From contig JAEDHK010000010.1 of assembly GCA_016297005.1 (NCBI GenBank), positions 1-59,641 of the forward strand: a stretch of 59,641 nt of DNA. The letters run 5' to 3'. The notes under the pieces were generated by a model. The model was given only the letters and a program-made list of their open reading frames with translations. It searched no databases and was not told the origin of the DNA. A program made the position numbers and the translations under genes. Each line of letters opens with the position of its first letter. Positions within the stretch are counted from its first letter, which is position 1. Shown piece after piece: positions 17,032 through 26,179 of this stretch. The stretch comes from Clostridia bacterium. Its GTDB lineage: Bacteria; Bacillota; Clostridia; Christensenellales; DTU072.

Positions 17032-18033
17032 ATGAAACAGTATAACGTCGCCGTCGTCGGAGCGACCGGCATGGTAGGAAATAAATTTTTACAGGTTTTG
17101 ACCGAAAAAAAATTACCGGTCAAAAACTATTATTTATACGCTTCCTCAAAAAGCGCGGGCAAAGTCATCAACTTTATGGGCAAAGATCACACCGTTATCG
17201 AGTTGACAAAAGAAAACGTCATCGATAAGGACATCGATTTCGCCTTGTTTAGCGCGGGCGGCGGCACCTCCAAAGAATTCGCGCCTGTTTTCGCCGAGCA
17301 CGGCGCTGTCGTCATCGACAATTCCAGTCAATGGCGTATGGATCCCACGGTTCCGCTCGTCGTTCCCGAAGTCAATCCCGAAGCGATCAAGTATCATCAC
17401 AACATTATCGCTAATCCCAACTGCTCCACCATCCAGGCGGTCGTCGCTTTAAAGCCCTTGCACGAAAAATACGGCATCAAGCGCGTCGTTTATTCCACCT
17501 ATCAAGCAGTCAGCGGCGCCGGCGTCGCCGGATATAACGATCTGGTCAGCCAAGCCAAAGAGGGCGAAACCAAGAAGTTCCCCTACCCCATTTTCGGCAA
17601 CTGCATTCCGCATATCGACGTCTTTCTTCCCAACGGCTACACCAAAGAGGAAGAAAAGATGATCAACGAGACCAAAAAGATTCTGAACGACTACACTATT
17701 AAAGTTACCGCGACGACGGTACGCGTACCCGTTCGTTACGGTCATAGCGAGTCCATCAATATCGAATTCAACAAGCCCTGCACGTTGGAGGGCGTAAAAG
17801 AATGCCTCGCCAATCAGAAAGGAATCATTCTTGTCGACGACGTAGCCAACAACAAATACCCGATGCCTCTCTATGCGGAAGACCACGACGAAGTATACGT
17901 CGGCAGAGTACGTATCGACGACACCGTGGAAAGCGGCGTAAACATCTGGGTCGTTGCCGATAATATCCGTAAGGGCGCCGCAACCAACGCCGTCCAGATC
18001 CTCGAATACATGATCAACGAGGAGAACGCATAA
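17032..18033 (+). CDS. asd: Aspartate-semialdehyde dehydrogenase
   Basis: This 333-residue enzyme reduces aspartyl phosphate to aspartate semialdehyde with NADPH, the branch point to lysine/diaminopimelate and threonine/methionine. The N-terminus has the Rossmann motif GATGMVGNKFLQVL. The catalytic Cys lies in NPNCSTIQ and the substrate region in PVRYGHSESI. AAGGAG lies ten bases before the ATG. The stop codon directly abuts the dapB start, so the two form an operon. thrC, which uses the same precursor, is in this window at 53560. Confidence 0.97.
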   Translation: MKQYNVAVVGATGMVGNKFLQVLTEKKLPVKNYYLYASSKSAGKVINFMGKDHTVIELTKENVIDKDIDFALFSAGGGTSKEFAPVFAEHGAVVIDNSSQWRMDPTVPLVVPEVNPEAIKYHHNIIANPNCSTIQAVVALKPLHEKYGIKRVVYSTYQAVSGAGVAGYNDLVSQAKEGETKKFPYPIFGNCIPHIDVFLPNGYTKEEEKMINETKKILNDYTIKVTATTVRVPVRYGHSESINIEFNKPCTLEGVKECLANQKGIILVDDVANNKYPMPLYAEDHDEVYVGRVRIDDTVESGVNIWVVADNIRKGAATNAVQILEYMINEENA

Positions 18034-18780
18034 ATGAAGATCATTGTCTACGGCATCGGCGGCGCGATGGGACGTAACGTCGTATCCGTCACAAAAGAAA
18101 GCAAAGATATCGAGGTTGTTTGCGGCGTGGATAAGTTTTATTCCGGGAATGATTTTTCTTGCCCGGTATACTCCTCTTGCGCCGAAATTAAGGAGCAAGC
18201 CGACTGCATCGTCGATTTTTCCGTTCCGCAGGGTATTTACGACTATCTTCCTTACGCCGTAAAAAACAAGATTCCTTGCGTGATCGCAACAACAGGTTTT
18301 TCCGAGAAAGACGAAGAATATATCCGAGAAGCCTCAAAGTCTGTCGCAATATTAAAATCCGGCAATCTGAGCATGGGTATCAATCTGCTGCTGCATCTCA
18401 GTAAAGAGGCCGCCAAAGTCGTCGGAAACTACTCCGATATCGAAATCGTTGAACAACACCACAACAAGAAGAAAGACGCTCCGAGCGGCACCGCCCTGCT
18501 CCTCGCCGACGGTATCCGTTCCGTACTCCCCGAAAAAACAAACAAGCTCGGCCGGGCGGGAATGGGAAGACGTACCGAAAACGAGATTGGCATTCACGCC
18601 GTACGCGGAGGAACCATCGTGGGAAAACATACCGTTATGTTTATCATGAACGGAGAAGTCGTTTCTTTGACGCACGAAGCGGAAAGTAAAGCTATGCTCG
18701 CGCAAGGCGGATTAACGGCGGCGCGCTTCATCGTCAAAAAGAAAAACGGCTTGTACTCCTCTTCCGACATGTTTGAATAA
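18034..18780 (+). CDS. dapB: 4-hydroxy-tetrahydrodipicolinate reductase
   Basis: This 248-residue DapB makes tetrahydrodipicolinate for meso-diaminopimelate and lysine. It has the nucleotide motif GIGGAMGRNV at the N-terminus and the signature EQHHNKKKDAPSGTA with the catalytic His and Lys. In a spore former the pathway also supplies dipicolinic acid. There is no gap to asd, so translation is probably coupled. The operon ends in a strong terminator. Confidence 0.97.
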   Translation: MKIIVYGIGGAMGRNVVSVTKESKDIEVVCGVDKFYSGNDFSCPVYSSCAEIKEQADCIVDFSVPQGIYDYLPYAVKNKIPCVIATTGFSEKDEEYIREASKSVAILKSGNLSMGINLLLHLSKEAAKVVGNYSDIEIVEQHHNKKKDAPSGTALLLADGIRSVLPEKTNKLGRAGMGRRTENEIGIHAVRGGTIVGKHTVMFIMNGEVVSLTHEAESKAMLAQGGLTAARFIVKKKNGLYSSSDMFE

Positions 18781-18807
18781 ATTTAATACCCAAATACTAC
18801 GTAATAT

Positions 18808-18834
18808 AGCTCGCTTTGACGCGAGCTTTTTATT
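18808..18834 (+). terminator. Rho-independent terminator of asd-dapB
   Basis: A 7-bp perfect stem (AGCTCGC / GCGAGCT) with a 6-base loop is followed by a T-rich run (TTTTTATT). Confidence 0.9.
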
Positions 18835-18864
18835 AAAAAAGGTGCAAGGAGATTTCCTTGCGCC
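18835..18864 (-). terminator. Rho-independent terminator of the lipoprotein gene
   Basis: On the minus strand, GGCGCAAGGA and TCCTTGCACC form a 10-base stem with one weak or mismatched pair and a 4-base loop, followed by six T. It sits 27 bases after the stop of the converging lipoprotein gene and directly beside the dapB terminator. Confidence 0.85.
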
Positions 18865-18890
18865 TTTCGGTCATTAAAACAAACTCTTTA

Positions 18891-20594
18891 TCATTCGTCG
18901 GAACCGACCGGAGTCAGGCGAGTGTCGGCGCTTACTTCGCCGAGCATAGATACGACGCCGTTGATATACGTATCCGAACCAGTAACGATGTTCATAAACG
19001 GAACGTCGGTCCGGACGCTCATAATGACTTCGTTGGTTTTTACGTAATCGTAAAAATCTCTTATACCGGGAACGTCCAAAACCGTCTCTTCCACGAGCGA
19101 ATCGATATAATTGCACACGTCTTCGAAGTTATACCAGACGTCCGAATAAAAATTGGGTTTAATGGAGAATCTGACGCTCGACTGTTCTAAAGAAACGCCG
19201 TTAATAATATATGCCAACAGTTTGGTCGGTTCAAACTCGTTTGTACCTCCGAGATTGTTCGAGACGATCTTCGTTGCCAGATCCCCGATATCGATAATGT
19301 CCAACGAGCAAAGACAAGTATAGGATCCGTCTTTCAAAGCAAAAAAGTACAATATATCGTTATAAATATACATTCCTTTTTTGAGACTGTTCGTTTCTTT
19401 GTCTCTGTATTCGGCGAACAAAAAGTCTTCTTTACTATCGCTCTGGAAGAACCTGGTCGTGATCTTCATTATGGAGCTGTTAGCTACGATACTATTGTTT
19501 TTGTATTCGTCAAGCGGAATATCGACGGAGAAGGTAGAACCGGCAAAGGATACGTACTTCTTTTGTTCTTTATCATCGTTTACGAACGGAATCTTAACAG
19601 TGGAATAATCTTTACCGATAGATAGCTGTTCTATAGAAACGCTGCCTTTCATCTCGCCGCCGTCGAAAAGCTGCGTCTTGCCTTTCAGATCGATATCGAA
19701 TGTGCAATCGAGTGACGAAATGATGCTGTTATTCGTTTCAAAGTTGATGACAACGTTGCTTTCAGGAATATTGGAGCCCATTACTTCGCTACTTTCGATA
19801 CCATAGAAAACGGCCACGAATTCTTTGGCCTTTTTTACGATATCCGATTGGAAAGCGATATTGGGTTGTTCAAGCGTTCTGAACAAAGCGGGAATCGTCT
19901 CTGCAAGATTAATATCCATCGAATAACGATATTCATCTATGCCATCTTTGCGCCTGTACTCCCCTTTATTGGCTCTGTTCGTCATCAGGCTGGACGTAAG
20001 GATAGCCGAAAGACCGGATATCTTTTTAGAATCCAATTTTTCCATCTCATACGGGAAATAATCGGTCCAATCGAAGTTGTTTAATAGCACACTGACTTTA
20101 TTGTTCTTTTGTTCGTTGGCTTCAAAATCCTTACCCAACGCAAAATAGAGCGTATTTTTGTATAAATATGCTCCGATAATTCGATTTTCCGCGGTAGGAG
20201 TCTCTTCCCTGCAAATTTCAAGAGATACGATCGTAGTGTCTTTGGGGTCGTCTTGGGCGGTGTTTTTGTACTTCCCTTTCAGCACGACCCATAAACCGCT
20301 CCCATTCAGAGTCAGTTTCAACTTGGACTCCAACGTAATAACGCCCTTATTTCCCTCTACGGATGTTTTTGAACCCTGGAAGGCAACGTTGGTGCATCCT
20401 AAAATAAAAGCGTTGTAGATGTTGGGATTCTCGACTGTGGTCCAGCCTTCTTCTTCCTGCTTCGGCGGATCTTTTTTTCCGCCGCTTGAACCGGAGTCGT
20501 CCCCTCCGCCGAACAGGCTACACGAGCAGAGCATCATGGCAAGTACAACGCAAAGTACCGTCAAAAACAGGATCAGCATTTTTTTCGACCGCAT
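18891..20594 (-). CDS. Large lipoprotein of unknown function
   Basis: This 567-residue protein has a lipoprotein signal: basic start, hydrophobic stretch, then MLCSC with the likely lipidated Cys25, followed by a Gly/Ser/Asp/Lys-rich linker to about residue 50. The rest is predicted beta-rich, with many Asn, Ser and Lys and repeated FxVDI/FDIDL-like strands. I recognise no enzymatic motif. AGGGGG precedes the ATG. It follows proS by about 50 bases with no separate promoter that I can defend, so it is probably read from the promoter at 22797-22826. A terminator follows. Confidence 0.75.
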   Translation of the reverse strand: MRSKKMLILFLTVLCVVLAMMLCSCSLFGGGDDSGSSGGKKDPPKQEEEGWTTVENPNIYNAFILGCTNVAFQGSKTSVEGNKGVITLESKLKLTLNGSGLWVVLKGKYKNTAQDDPKDTTIVSLEICREETPTAENRIIGAYLYKNTLYFALGKDFEANEQKNNKVSVLLNNFDWTDYFPYEMEKLDSKKISGLSAILTSSLMTNRANKGEYRRKDGIDEYRYSMDINLAETIPALFRTLEQPNIAFQSDIVKKAKEFVAVFYGIESSEVMGSNIPESNVVINFETNNSIISSLDCTFDIDLKGKTQLFDGGEMKGSVSIEQLSIGKDYSTVKIPFVNDDKEQKKYVSFAGSTFSVDIPLDEYKNNSIVANSSIMKITTRFFQSDSKEDFLFAEYRDKETNSLKKGMYIYNDILYFFALKDGSYTCLCSLDIIDIGDLATKIVSNNLGGTNEFEPTKLLAYIINGVSLEQSSVRFSIKPNFYSDVWYNFEDVCNYIDSLVEETVLDVPGIRDFYDYVKTNEVIMSVRTDVPFMNIVTGSDTYINGVVSMLGEVSADTRLTPVGSDE

Positions 20595-20645
20595 AAAAGC
20601 CCCCTAAAAAAATATTGTCTGAGTATTTGTTGCTACTATCTTATC

Positions 20646-22370
20646 CTAATTTAGTTTCTCCATTGCTTCGGCAATAATTTTATTTACGAATTCCAATACT
20701 TTTTCCGTAGGTACGTTTTCACAAACGGCTTTATCTCTTGTTTGAATTTCTACAGTTCCCTGATTCAATCCGCGCGGGCTGACGACGATTCTTATCGGTA
20801 TCCCGATGAGGTCGCAATCCGAGAACTTATAACCGGCGGACACGTTTCTGTCGTCGTAAAGGACTTCCACTCCCGCCTTTTTCAGGTCGGCGTATAACTT
20901 ATCCGCCGTGTTCTTCACGTTTTCGTCATCCGGTCTGAGCGAGCATAGCGATACCTGCCATGGACAAATGCTCATCGGCCAGATAAGGCCTTTTTCGTCG
21001 TGGCTTTCTTCCGCGATCGAGGCAAGAGCCCTTCCGATACCGATACCGTAACAACCCATAATGGGATGAAACGCGACGCCGTCCTTACCGAGAACGGTCA
21101 TATTCATCGCTTTGGTATACTTCGTACCAAGCTGAAAAATATTACCGACTTCGATGCCGTTTTCGATCGACAGCGGCTTGCCGCAAACGGGACAAACGTC
21201 CCCTGCGCATACTTTTGCGATATCGACGAAACCGATGCCGGGCATATCTCTGTCAAAATCGATTCCGGTCAGATGATATCCGTCCTTATTTGCGCCGGCG
21301 ACCATGTTATTAGTCCCGCGTAAAGACTCGTCGTAATACACGCCGGCAAGGTCGTCCGTTTTTAATCCGTAACAACCGATGTTGCCCGCATGAAGCACGT
21401 CCGAACCGGTAATATCCGCCGGTACGATCTGCGACATCAGTATTTTCGTCAGTTTGCTTTCGTTGACTTCAAGGTCGCCCCGTACGAAACAAACCACAAC
21501 CTTTTCGGTGCCTTTCAAGAAGTAACAAACCGCTTTAACCGTCTTTTTCTTATCCGCGTGCAAAAGTTCCGCAACCGAATCAATATCGTGGCTGTCCCCG
21601 GTAAAGATCTCTTCGATCGGCGCGGAAACGGCGTCCCGTTCCGTCTTGCGGACGGTGGTGGCGACTTCCATATTGGCCTTATAACCGCATTCGGGACAAA
21701 GTACGATGGTATCTTCTCCGATATCGGTAAGGAGCATAAATTCATGCGAGACGCTCCCGCCCATCATTCCGCTGTCGGATTTGACGGCGACGACGCGCTT
21801 CATTCCGATCCTGCGGAAAATATTTTCGTACGCTTTATAGGCCTTTTCGTAATACTCTTTTAAGTCCTCCACGTCGTTATGGAAGGAATAGGCGTCCTTC
21901 ATGATGAACTCACGGACGCGGATCAGACCGCCTCTGCAACGGGCTTCATCGCGGAATTTTGTCTGGAACTGGTAGATCATAAACGGCAACTGTTGATAAC
22001 TGTTAACCGCGTCTCTGGAAAATTGAACGGCCGCTTCTTCGTGCGTCATACCAAGCACCATATCCCTGCCGCCTCTGTCCTTAAAACGAACCATCTCCTC
22101 GCCGATGGTATAATATCTGCCGCTTTCGGCCCAAAGATCTTTGGGCATAACGACGGGGAAAGATACCTCTTGACCGTCGATAGCGTTCATTTCTTCTCTG
22201 ATGATGGCTTCTATCTTCTGCGCTACGCGTTTGGCCGGCATAGATAGAGACCATATACCGTTGCTGACGAGTTTAATAAAACCGGCTCTTACCAGCAGAC
22301 TGTGGCTGGCCGCCGTGGCATCGGCGGGTCCGTTTTTTGTTCTTTCGCCAACTAATTTGGATAATAACAT
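20646..22370 (-). CDS. proS: Proline-tRNA ligase (bacterial type)
   Basis: This 574-residue class II synthetase charges tRNA-Pro. Motif 2 region RDEARCRGGLIRVREF and motif 3 GCYGIGIGRAL are present. The YbaK-like editing insertion lies at about residues 225-400, and the anticodon-binding domain is at the end. Domain order and length are standard. The ribosome site is weak (GGAAG). It follows the small Ig-like lipoprotein by 25 bases, and I see no T-box leader. Confidence 0.97.
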   Translation of the reverse strand: MLLSKLVGERTKNGPADATAASHSLLVRAGFIKLVSNGIWSLSMPAKRVAQKIEAIIREEMNAIDGQEVSFPVVMPKDLWAESGRYYTIGEEMVRFKDRGGRDMVLGMTHEEAAVQFSRDAVNSYQQLPFMIYQFQTKFRDEARCRGGLIRVREFIMKDAYSFHNDVEDLKEYYEKAYKAYENIFRRIGMKRVVAVKSDSGMMGGSVSHEFMLLTDIGEDTIVLCPECGYKANMEVATTVRKTERDAVSAPIEEIFTGDSHDIDSVAELLHADKKKTVKAVCYFLKGTEKVVVCFVRGDLEVNESKLTKILMSQIVPADITGSDVLHAGNIGCYGLKTDDLAGVYYDESLRGTNNMVAGANKDGYHLTGIDFDRDMPGIGFVDIAKVCAGDVCPVCGKPLSIENGIEVGNIFQLGTKYTKAMNMTVLGKDGVAFHPIMGCYGIGIGRALASIAEESHDEKGLIWPMSICPWQVSLCSLRPDDENVKNTADKLYADLKKAGVEVLYDDRNVSAGYKFSDCDLIGIPIRIVVSPRGLNQGTVEIQTRDKAVCENVPTEKVLEFVNKIIAEAMEKLN

Positions 22371-22395
22371 CTTTTACTTCCTTATATATATATGC

Positions 22396-22749
22396 TTACT
22401 TTTCGTTAACGGTGACAATCCAGTCGCCGATTTTCAGATCGCTGCGTTCTTCTACGGCATAAACGGCCACGCTATATTCGCCCGCTTTCTCAAACTTACC
22501 CTCTTTCAGGTCGGCGTCAACGGCGTCAGTAACGAATTTCAGATTGGTGTCGATCTTGACTTTTTCGCCGTTTTTAAGTACGGCGGTGATTACCGCGTCG
22601 GACGTGGAAAAGGTATCGCCGACGGTATAAGTCTTATTCTCTATAGAATAAGAGTCGACGACCGCTTCTTTATCTTTACAAGCGGCAAAGAGGCATACAA
22701 AGCAACACAAAATAAGTACTGTTGATGCAATGGAAACAAACTTTTTCAT
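22396..22749 (-). CDS. Small lipoprotein with one Ig-like domain
   Basis: This 117-residue protein has a signal peptide (MKKFVSIASTVLILCC) and a lipobox ending AAC, lipid Cys24. The mature part is one compact beta domain of about 85 residues, starting near YTVGDTF and ending VTVNE. It resembles a bacterial Ig-like group 3 domain and the first domains of the giant lipoprotein at 41754-49034. GAAGGAG precedes the ATG at 22749. It heads a unit with proS and the 567-residue lipoprotein. Its function is unknown. Confidence 0.75.
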   Translation of the reverse strand: MKKFVSIASTVLILCCFVCLFAACKDKEAVVDSYSIENKTYTVGDTFSTSDAVITAVLKNGEKVKIDTNLKFVTDAVDADLKEGKFEKAGEYSVAVYAVEERSDLKIGDWIVTVNEK

Positions 22750-22796
22750 AATACTCCTTCTATGCGGGGCTACCCACATTATATTTGTCTATTCTC

Positions 22797-22826
22797 ATTA
22801 TATCTTAATGCGTATAAAGTTGTCAA
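22797..22826 (-). promoter_or_regulatory. Strong sigma-A promoter for the small lipoprotein and proS
   Basis: TTGACA (22826-22821), an 18-base spacer and TATAAT (22802-22797) are both perfect consensus boxes on the minus strand. The leader is about 40 bases. Confidence 0.8.
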
Positions 22827-22944
22827 GGACAATTTGAAAAATGGAGATTTCTCGCCCTTTTTCTGATGTTTTAATTATGTTTAGCATCGATAAAGAAGCA
22901 TTTTGGGGATGGAGACGGCAAAAGACTCCTGCCTGTAAAAAAGC

Positions 22945-22973
22945 TTGATAAACCGATCGCGACGCGTTATAAT
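22945..22973 (+). promoter_or_regulatory. Sigma-A promoter for the P1 peptidase
   Basis: TTGATA (22945-22950), a 17-base spacer and a perfect TATAAT (22968-22973) are followed by a short leader with GAGGTGA. I see nothing definite in the region 22827-22944 except a weak hairpin. Confidence 0.75.
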
Positions 22974-22993
22974 AACTTTGAGGTGAATAATTG

Positions 22994-23890
22994 ATGGAGA
23001 CGATAAAAAAATTACCCCAAGGCTTTTCGATCGGTCATGAAAACGACGAGTATACCGGCGTTACGGCAATCATATGTTCCGAGGGCGCAATCGGCGGCGT
23101 CGACGTGCGCGGCGGCGCGCCCGGCACGCACGAGACGGATTTACTTCGCAACGAAAAAATGATGCAGAAAATAAACGCGGTCGCCCTTTGCGGCGGTTCG
23201 GCGTTCGGCATGGGCGCTATTACCGGGATTATGAAATGCTTGCATGAAAAAGGCGTCGGATACCCAATCGACAACAAAGTCGTACCTATTGTTTGCGGCG
23301 CGGTCATTTACGACCTTAACGACGCCGAATACCATTATCCGACGGCGGAATCCGGCTATAAGGCCGCGTCCCGCGCAACGTCCGACGACTTAAGGCAGGG
23401 AAAAGTCGGCGTCGGCGTCGGCGCAACCGTAGGAAAAATACTGGGCATGTCCGGCGCCTGTCCTTCCGGCATCGGCATCGCCGGCGTTCGGGTGGGGAAT
23501 GCGCTCGTTACGGCAATCGTCTGCGTTAACGCTTTGGGCGACGTAACAGACCCGAAAACGGGCAAGATCGTCGCGGGCGCAAAAGCAAACGGACAATTCA
23601 TAGACACGAAGCGTTTTATTCTGGAAAACGTTTCTTCCAATCCGCCTTTTGGAACGAATACGACCATCGGTTGCGTCCTTACCGACGCTAAGATTACCAA
23701 AGTACAGGCCAATAAGCTTGCTTCCGTGGCCCATAATGGTCTTGCGCGGACGATTTCTCCCGTTCATACCGATTTCGACGGAGACGCCCTCTTCTGCCTT
23801 TCTTCCTGCAAAGAAGAAGCCGACTTCTTCGCGCTCGAGATTGCCGTGACGCAGGCCGTCGAACAAGCCGTATTGAATGCTGTAAAATAA
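22994..23890 (+). CDS. P1-family (DmpA-like) N-terminal nucleophile peptidase
   Basis: This protein of about 298 residues belongs to the P1 family, related to L-aminopeptidase DmpA and the ornithine-acetyltransferase fold. These enzymes self-cleave to expose a Ser or Thr nucleophile; the expected site is GTNTTIGCV near residue 223. Glycine-rich blocks ALCGGSAFGMG and VGVGATVGKILG match the family. No signal peptide is seen, so it is cytoplasmic. Its substrate is unknown but is probably small N-terminally free peptides or amides. GAGGTGA precedes both TTG (22991) and ATG (22994); I chose ATG. A shared terminator follows. Confidence 0.88.
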   Translation: METIKKLPQGFSIGHENDEYTGVTAIICSEGAIGGVDVRGGAPGTHETDLLRNEKMMQKINAVALCGGSAFGMGAITGIMKCLHEKGVGYPIDNKVVPIVCGAVIYDLNDAEYHYPTAESGYKAASRATSDDLRQGKVGVGVGATVGKILGMSGACPSGIGIAGVRVGNALVTAIVCVNALGDVTDPKTGKIVAGAKANGQFIDTKRFILENVSSNPPFGTNTTIGCVLTDAKITKVQANKLASVAHNGLARTISPVHTDFDGDALFCLSSCKEEADFFALEIAVTQAVEQAVLNAVK

Positions 23891-23907
23891 AAAATCGAGA
23901 ACAAAAG

Positions 23908-23945
23908 CAAAAATCGCCGCAAAGATAATTGCGGCGATCTTTTTA
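23908..23945. terminator. Bidirectional terminator between the P1 peptidase and the SpoIIQ-like gene
   Basis: A 10-bp perfect stem (ATCGCCGCAA / TTGCGGCGAT, 23913-23938) with a 6-base loop has CTTTTTATT on the plus-strand side and TTTTTG on the minus-strand side, so it can stop both converging transcripts. Confidence 0.88.
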
Positions 23946-23957
23946 TTATTTTTTTCG

Positions 23958-24686
23958 TTATTTACCGGCGATGTTCAAATATTTATACGGATCGATCGCA
24001 CGGTCGTTTTCGTACACGCTGAAATGCAGATGCGGACCCATAGAATATTCCCGACTCGACGTATTACCCATTGTTCCGATGACCTCGCCTTTACGGATGG
24101 TATTTCCGACTTTAACGGTCGGCTCGTTCAAAGAACCGTACGACGTGAAAAGCGAGTCGTTATGCTTTACGGTAACGGTATATCCGCTCAGCATATCGTA
24201 TTCTACCGCGGATACAACGCCGTCGTAAACGCATAGTACGTTCGTTCCGTCCTCCCCTTTGAAATCGATACCGTTATGAACGGCGTAATGTTTCAGAGTA
24301 CTGTTCCAGACAAGGGCGTCCATCGAGTAGTCACATCCTATATCAACAACGCCGACAGGTGCGTCGAATACGATCGTTTGCGTGGGAGTCTGTTCGGGAT
24401 CAGTCGTGGTCTGTTCGCTTTCTCCCGGCATGTTTTCGGTTCCCGTTTGCTCATTTTGGTTTTCCTTTTCCGGCTCTTTATCCGTTTCCGTGGGATCAGC
24501 GTCAACCGGTACGACGTCGTTCAATCCGTCGTTTACCGCGTTATTGACGCTCTGCTGTTTATCGTTGAGCAAAACAGTCGCAGTGATCATCGCGGCGATC
24601 GCAAGCAGACAGGCCGCCATGATGATATAATAGACGTTCTTTTTCAAAAACGCTTTCAGTTTTTGCGTTGATTCTTTCTTTTCCAT
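23958..24686 (-). CDS. SpoIIQ-like LytM/M23 membrane protein
   Basis: This 242-residue protein has a short cytoplasmic N-terminus, one membrane helix (residues about 16-38), a Glu/Thr/Gln-rich linker (45-105) and a LytM domain. The zinc motifs are intact: HNGID (HxxxD) and HLHF. In spore formers a protein of this plan, SpoIIQ, is made in the forespore and zips to SpoIIIAH. Bacillus SpoIIQ has lost the first His while clostridial forms keep it, as here. A housekeeping cell-wall endopeptidase is the alternative. GGAGG precedes the ATG. It diverges from ylbJ, which supports the sporulation reading. Confidence 0.75.
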   Translation of the reverse strand: MEKKESTQKLKAFLKKNVYYIIMAACLLAIAAMITATVLLNDKQQSVNNAVNDGLNDVVPVDADPTETDKEPEKENQNEQTGTENMPGESEQTTTDPEQTPTQTIVFDAPVGVVDIGCDYSMDALVWNSTLKHYAVHNGIDFKGEDGTNVLCVYDGVVSAVEYDMLSGYTVTVKHNDSLFTSYGSLNEPTVKVGNTIRKGEVIGTMGNTSSREYSMGPHLHFSVYENDRAIDPYKYLNIAGK

Positions 24687-24772
24687 GATAACCTCCGATT
24701 TTTTTCACGAACGATTATGCACAAGATTTTCCGAATTATACAAAAAAATACGGTAAACTTTTTTTCGAGCGT

Positions 24773-24780
24773 CATACACT
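24773..24780 (+). promoter_or_regulatory. Possible sigma-E -10 box for ylbJ
   Basis: CATACACT fits the sigma-E -10 consensus (CATACAnT) well. The -35 region (near GTAAACT) is poor. The box ends seven bases before the GTG start, so a sigma-E transcript would be leaderless. Confidence 0.35.
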
Positions 24781-24787
24781 CTTTATT

Positions 24788-25759
24788 GTGAGTAAAAAGA
24801 TTCTTTCGCCCCGGTCGGCGACCTGTCTGATTATTTTGACAATTATGTTTCTGTTTATCCTCTGCTCCGACGTTTACGTCGACTCGGTACGTAACGGACT
24901 GTCGCTGTACGTTATTAACGTTCTTCCCGCCACCTTTCCTTTCTTCTTTTTTTCCAAACTGCTGACCGAACTGAATTTCGCCTCCGATCTGACGTCGATC
25001 ACGGAAAAACCTCTCCGATTTCTTTATCGTGTTTCTACCCCGGCGGGCTATATCCTCGTTATGAGCATGCTTTGCGGCTATCCCGTCGGCGCAAGGCTTC
25101 TCTCGGAGTTCTACCTTGCGGGACAGATCGGCAAAAAAGAAGCGCAAAAAATCGCTTCTTTTACTTCTTTCGGCAGTCCTATTTTTATTATCGGTACGGT
25201 AGGCGTCGCGATGTTGAATAACAAAGCGTTCGGATTTATTCTCCTCGCCTCTCATTATCTCGGAACCGTCTGCAACGGTTTTTTCTATCGCGGAATAAAA
25301 AGCGATAAAAAAGAATTTCCTCTCCCCGACGCGGCGGGCGGAGACGTCCTGAATAAAAGCATGACCGAGACGCTTCTTTCGGTAGGAATCGTGGGAGGAT
25401 TCATCGTTCTGTTTAATTTACTTATCGATATGGTCGACCGGACGGAACTTCTTTCTCCCATTGTTCATTTTCTTTCTTTGTTCAATATTCCTTCCCGACT
25501 ATCCGAAGGTTTTTTGTTTGGGCTGATCGAAATGACGCGCGGATGTAAGATATTGTCCGGACTGTCTCTTCCCGTCCGCATACTCCTGCCCGTTTGTTCT
25601 TTTTTGCTTACTTTCGGCGGTTTCAGCGTTACTTTCCAAAGTCTGACCTATCTGAGCAAAATAAAAATATCCCCTGCGTACTACCTTCTCACAAAGTCGA
25701 CGCAAGGGATACTTTCTTCGATATTTTCGATTTTGCTGTGTCTTTTACTCGGTCTTTAA
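24788..25759 (+). CDS. ylbJ: Sporulation integral membrane protein YlbJ
   Basis: This 323-residue polytopic membrane protein has about eight hydrophobic helices. It carries the YlbJ landmarks LPATFPFFFFSKLL, the conserved GYPVGARLLSE and FTSFGSPIFIIGTVG, and a final helix rich in Leu. The family (nucleoside-recognition fold) is restricted to spore formers, is under sigma-E in Bacillus and is needed for heat-resistant spores. The start is GTG with no ribosome site; see the possible sigma-E box just upstream. Its last 15 bases overlap the end of the converging coiled-coil gene. Confidence 0.88.
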   Translation: MSKKILSPRSATCLIILTIMFLFILCSDVYVDSVRNGLSLYVINVLPATFPFFFFSKLLTELNFASDLTSITEKPLRFLYRVSTPAGYILVMSMLCGYPVGARLLSEFYLAGQIGKKEAQKIASFTSFGSPIFIIGTVGVAMLNNKAFGFILLASHYLGTVCNGFFYRGIKSDKKEFPLPDAAGGDVLNKSMTETLLSVGIVGGFIVLFNLLIDMVDRTELLSPIVHFLSLFNIPSRLSEGFLFGLIEMTRGCKILSGLSLPVRILLPVCSFLLTFGGFSVTFQSLTYLSKIKISPAYYLLTKSTQGILSSIFSILLCLLLGL

Positions 25760-26176
25760 TTTATCTTTGACTACCTTAGTAGCGTTATCGACCCACTTGG
25801 AGGCTTCTTCGAGATAATTACCGACGGTCGTCAACACAACAGAAGCGTTTTGTTCCAGTTCTTTTTCAACGGCCTTCTTATTCTCTGCGGCCTGCATAAT
25901 GATCTTTTCGGCCCTGGCTTTCGCTTCGCGCATCGCCATGCTGGCGTCGATCATGACCTCTTTTCTTTGCTCGGCAAGATGAATGATCTCCTGCGCTTCT
26001 TTTTGCGCTTGTCGGATCTGCGCTTCGCCCGTCGCTTGCGGCAGAGCGATACGGATACGTTCCACAAGTTTCAGGATAGTGTCGCGATCAACGATTACGC
26101 CGTTCCCGATCCAAGTCTTTTTGCCCTCTTTTACCTCCGTTTCTATATAACTGAGTAGCAAACCGATATCTTCCAT
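25745..26176 (-). CDS. Coiled-coil protein resembling ATP-synthase subunit b
   Basis: This 143-residue soluble protein is mostly one long helix. Residues 40-115 are rich in Ala, Glu, Lys, Arg and Gln with heptad character (AQKEAQEIIHLAEQRKEVMI, AREKAEKII-like repeats), as in F-type ATPase subunit b or DivIVA-like proteins. No membrane segment is present, so it is not an F0 subunit. Genes of this kind lie next to rsmD-coaD in other Clostridia as far as I recall. GGAGG lies seven bases before the ATG and overlaps the coaD stop. Its function is unknown. Confidence 0.7.
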   Translation of the reverse strand: MEDIGLLLSYIETEVKEGKKTWIGNGVIVDRDTILKLVERIRIALPQATGEAQIRQAQKEAQEIIHLAEQRKEVMIDASMAMREAKARAEKIIMQAAENKKAVEKELEQNASVVLTTVGNYLEEASKWVDNATKVVKDKLKTE

Positions 26177-26179
26177 CTT

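Noticed and set aside
18781..18890. A lysine or other riboswitch around asd-dapB.
   Set aside because: The leader before asd is about 30 bases, and the region after dapB is explained by two terminators.
22912..22940. A hairpin (GGCA ... TGCC) upstream of the P1 peptidase that might be a small RNA or terminator.
   Set aside because: The stem is only four bases and no T-run follows; there is no known RNA family resemblance.
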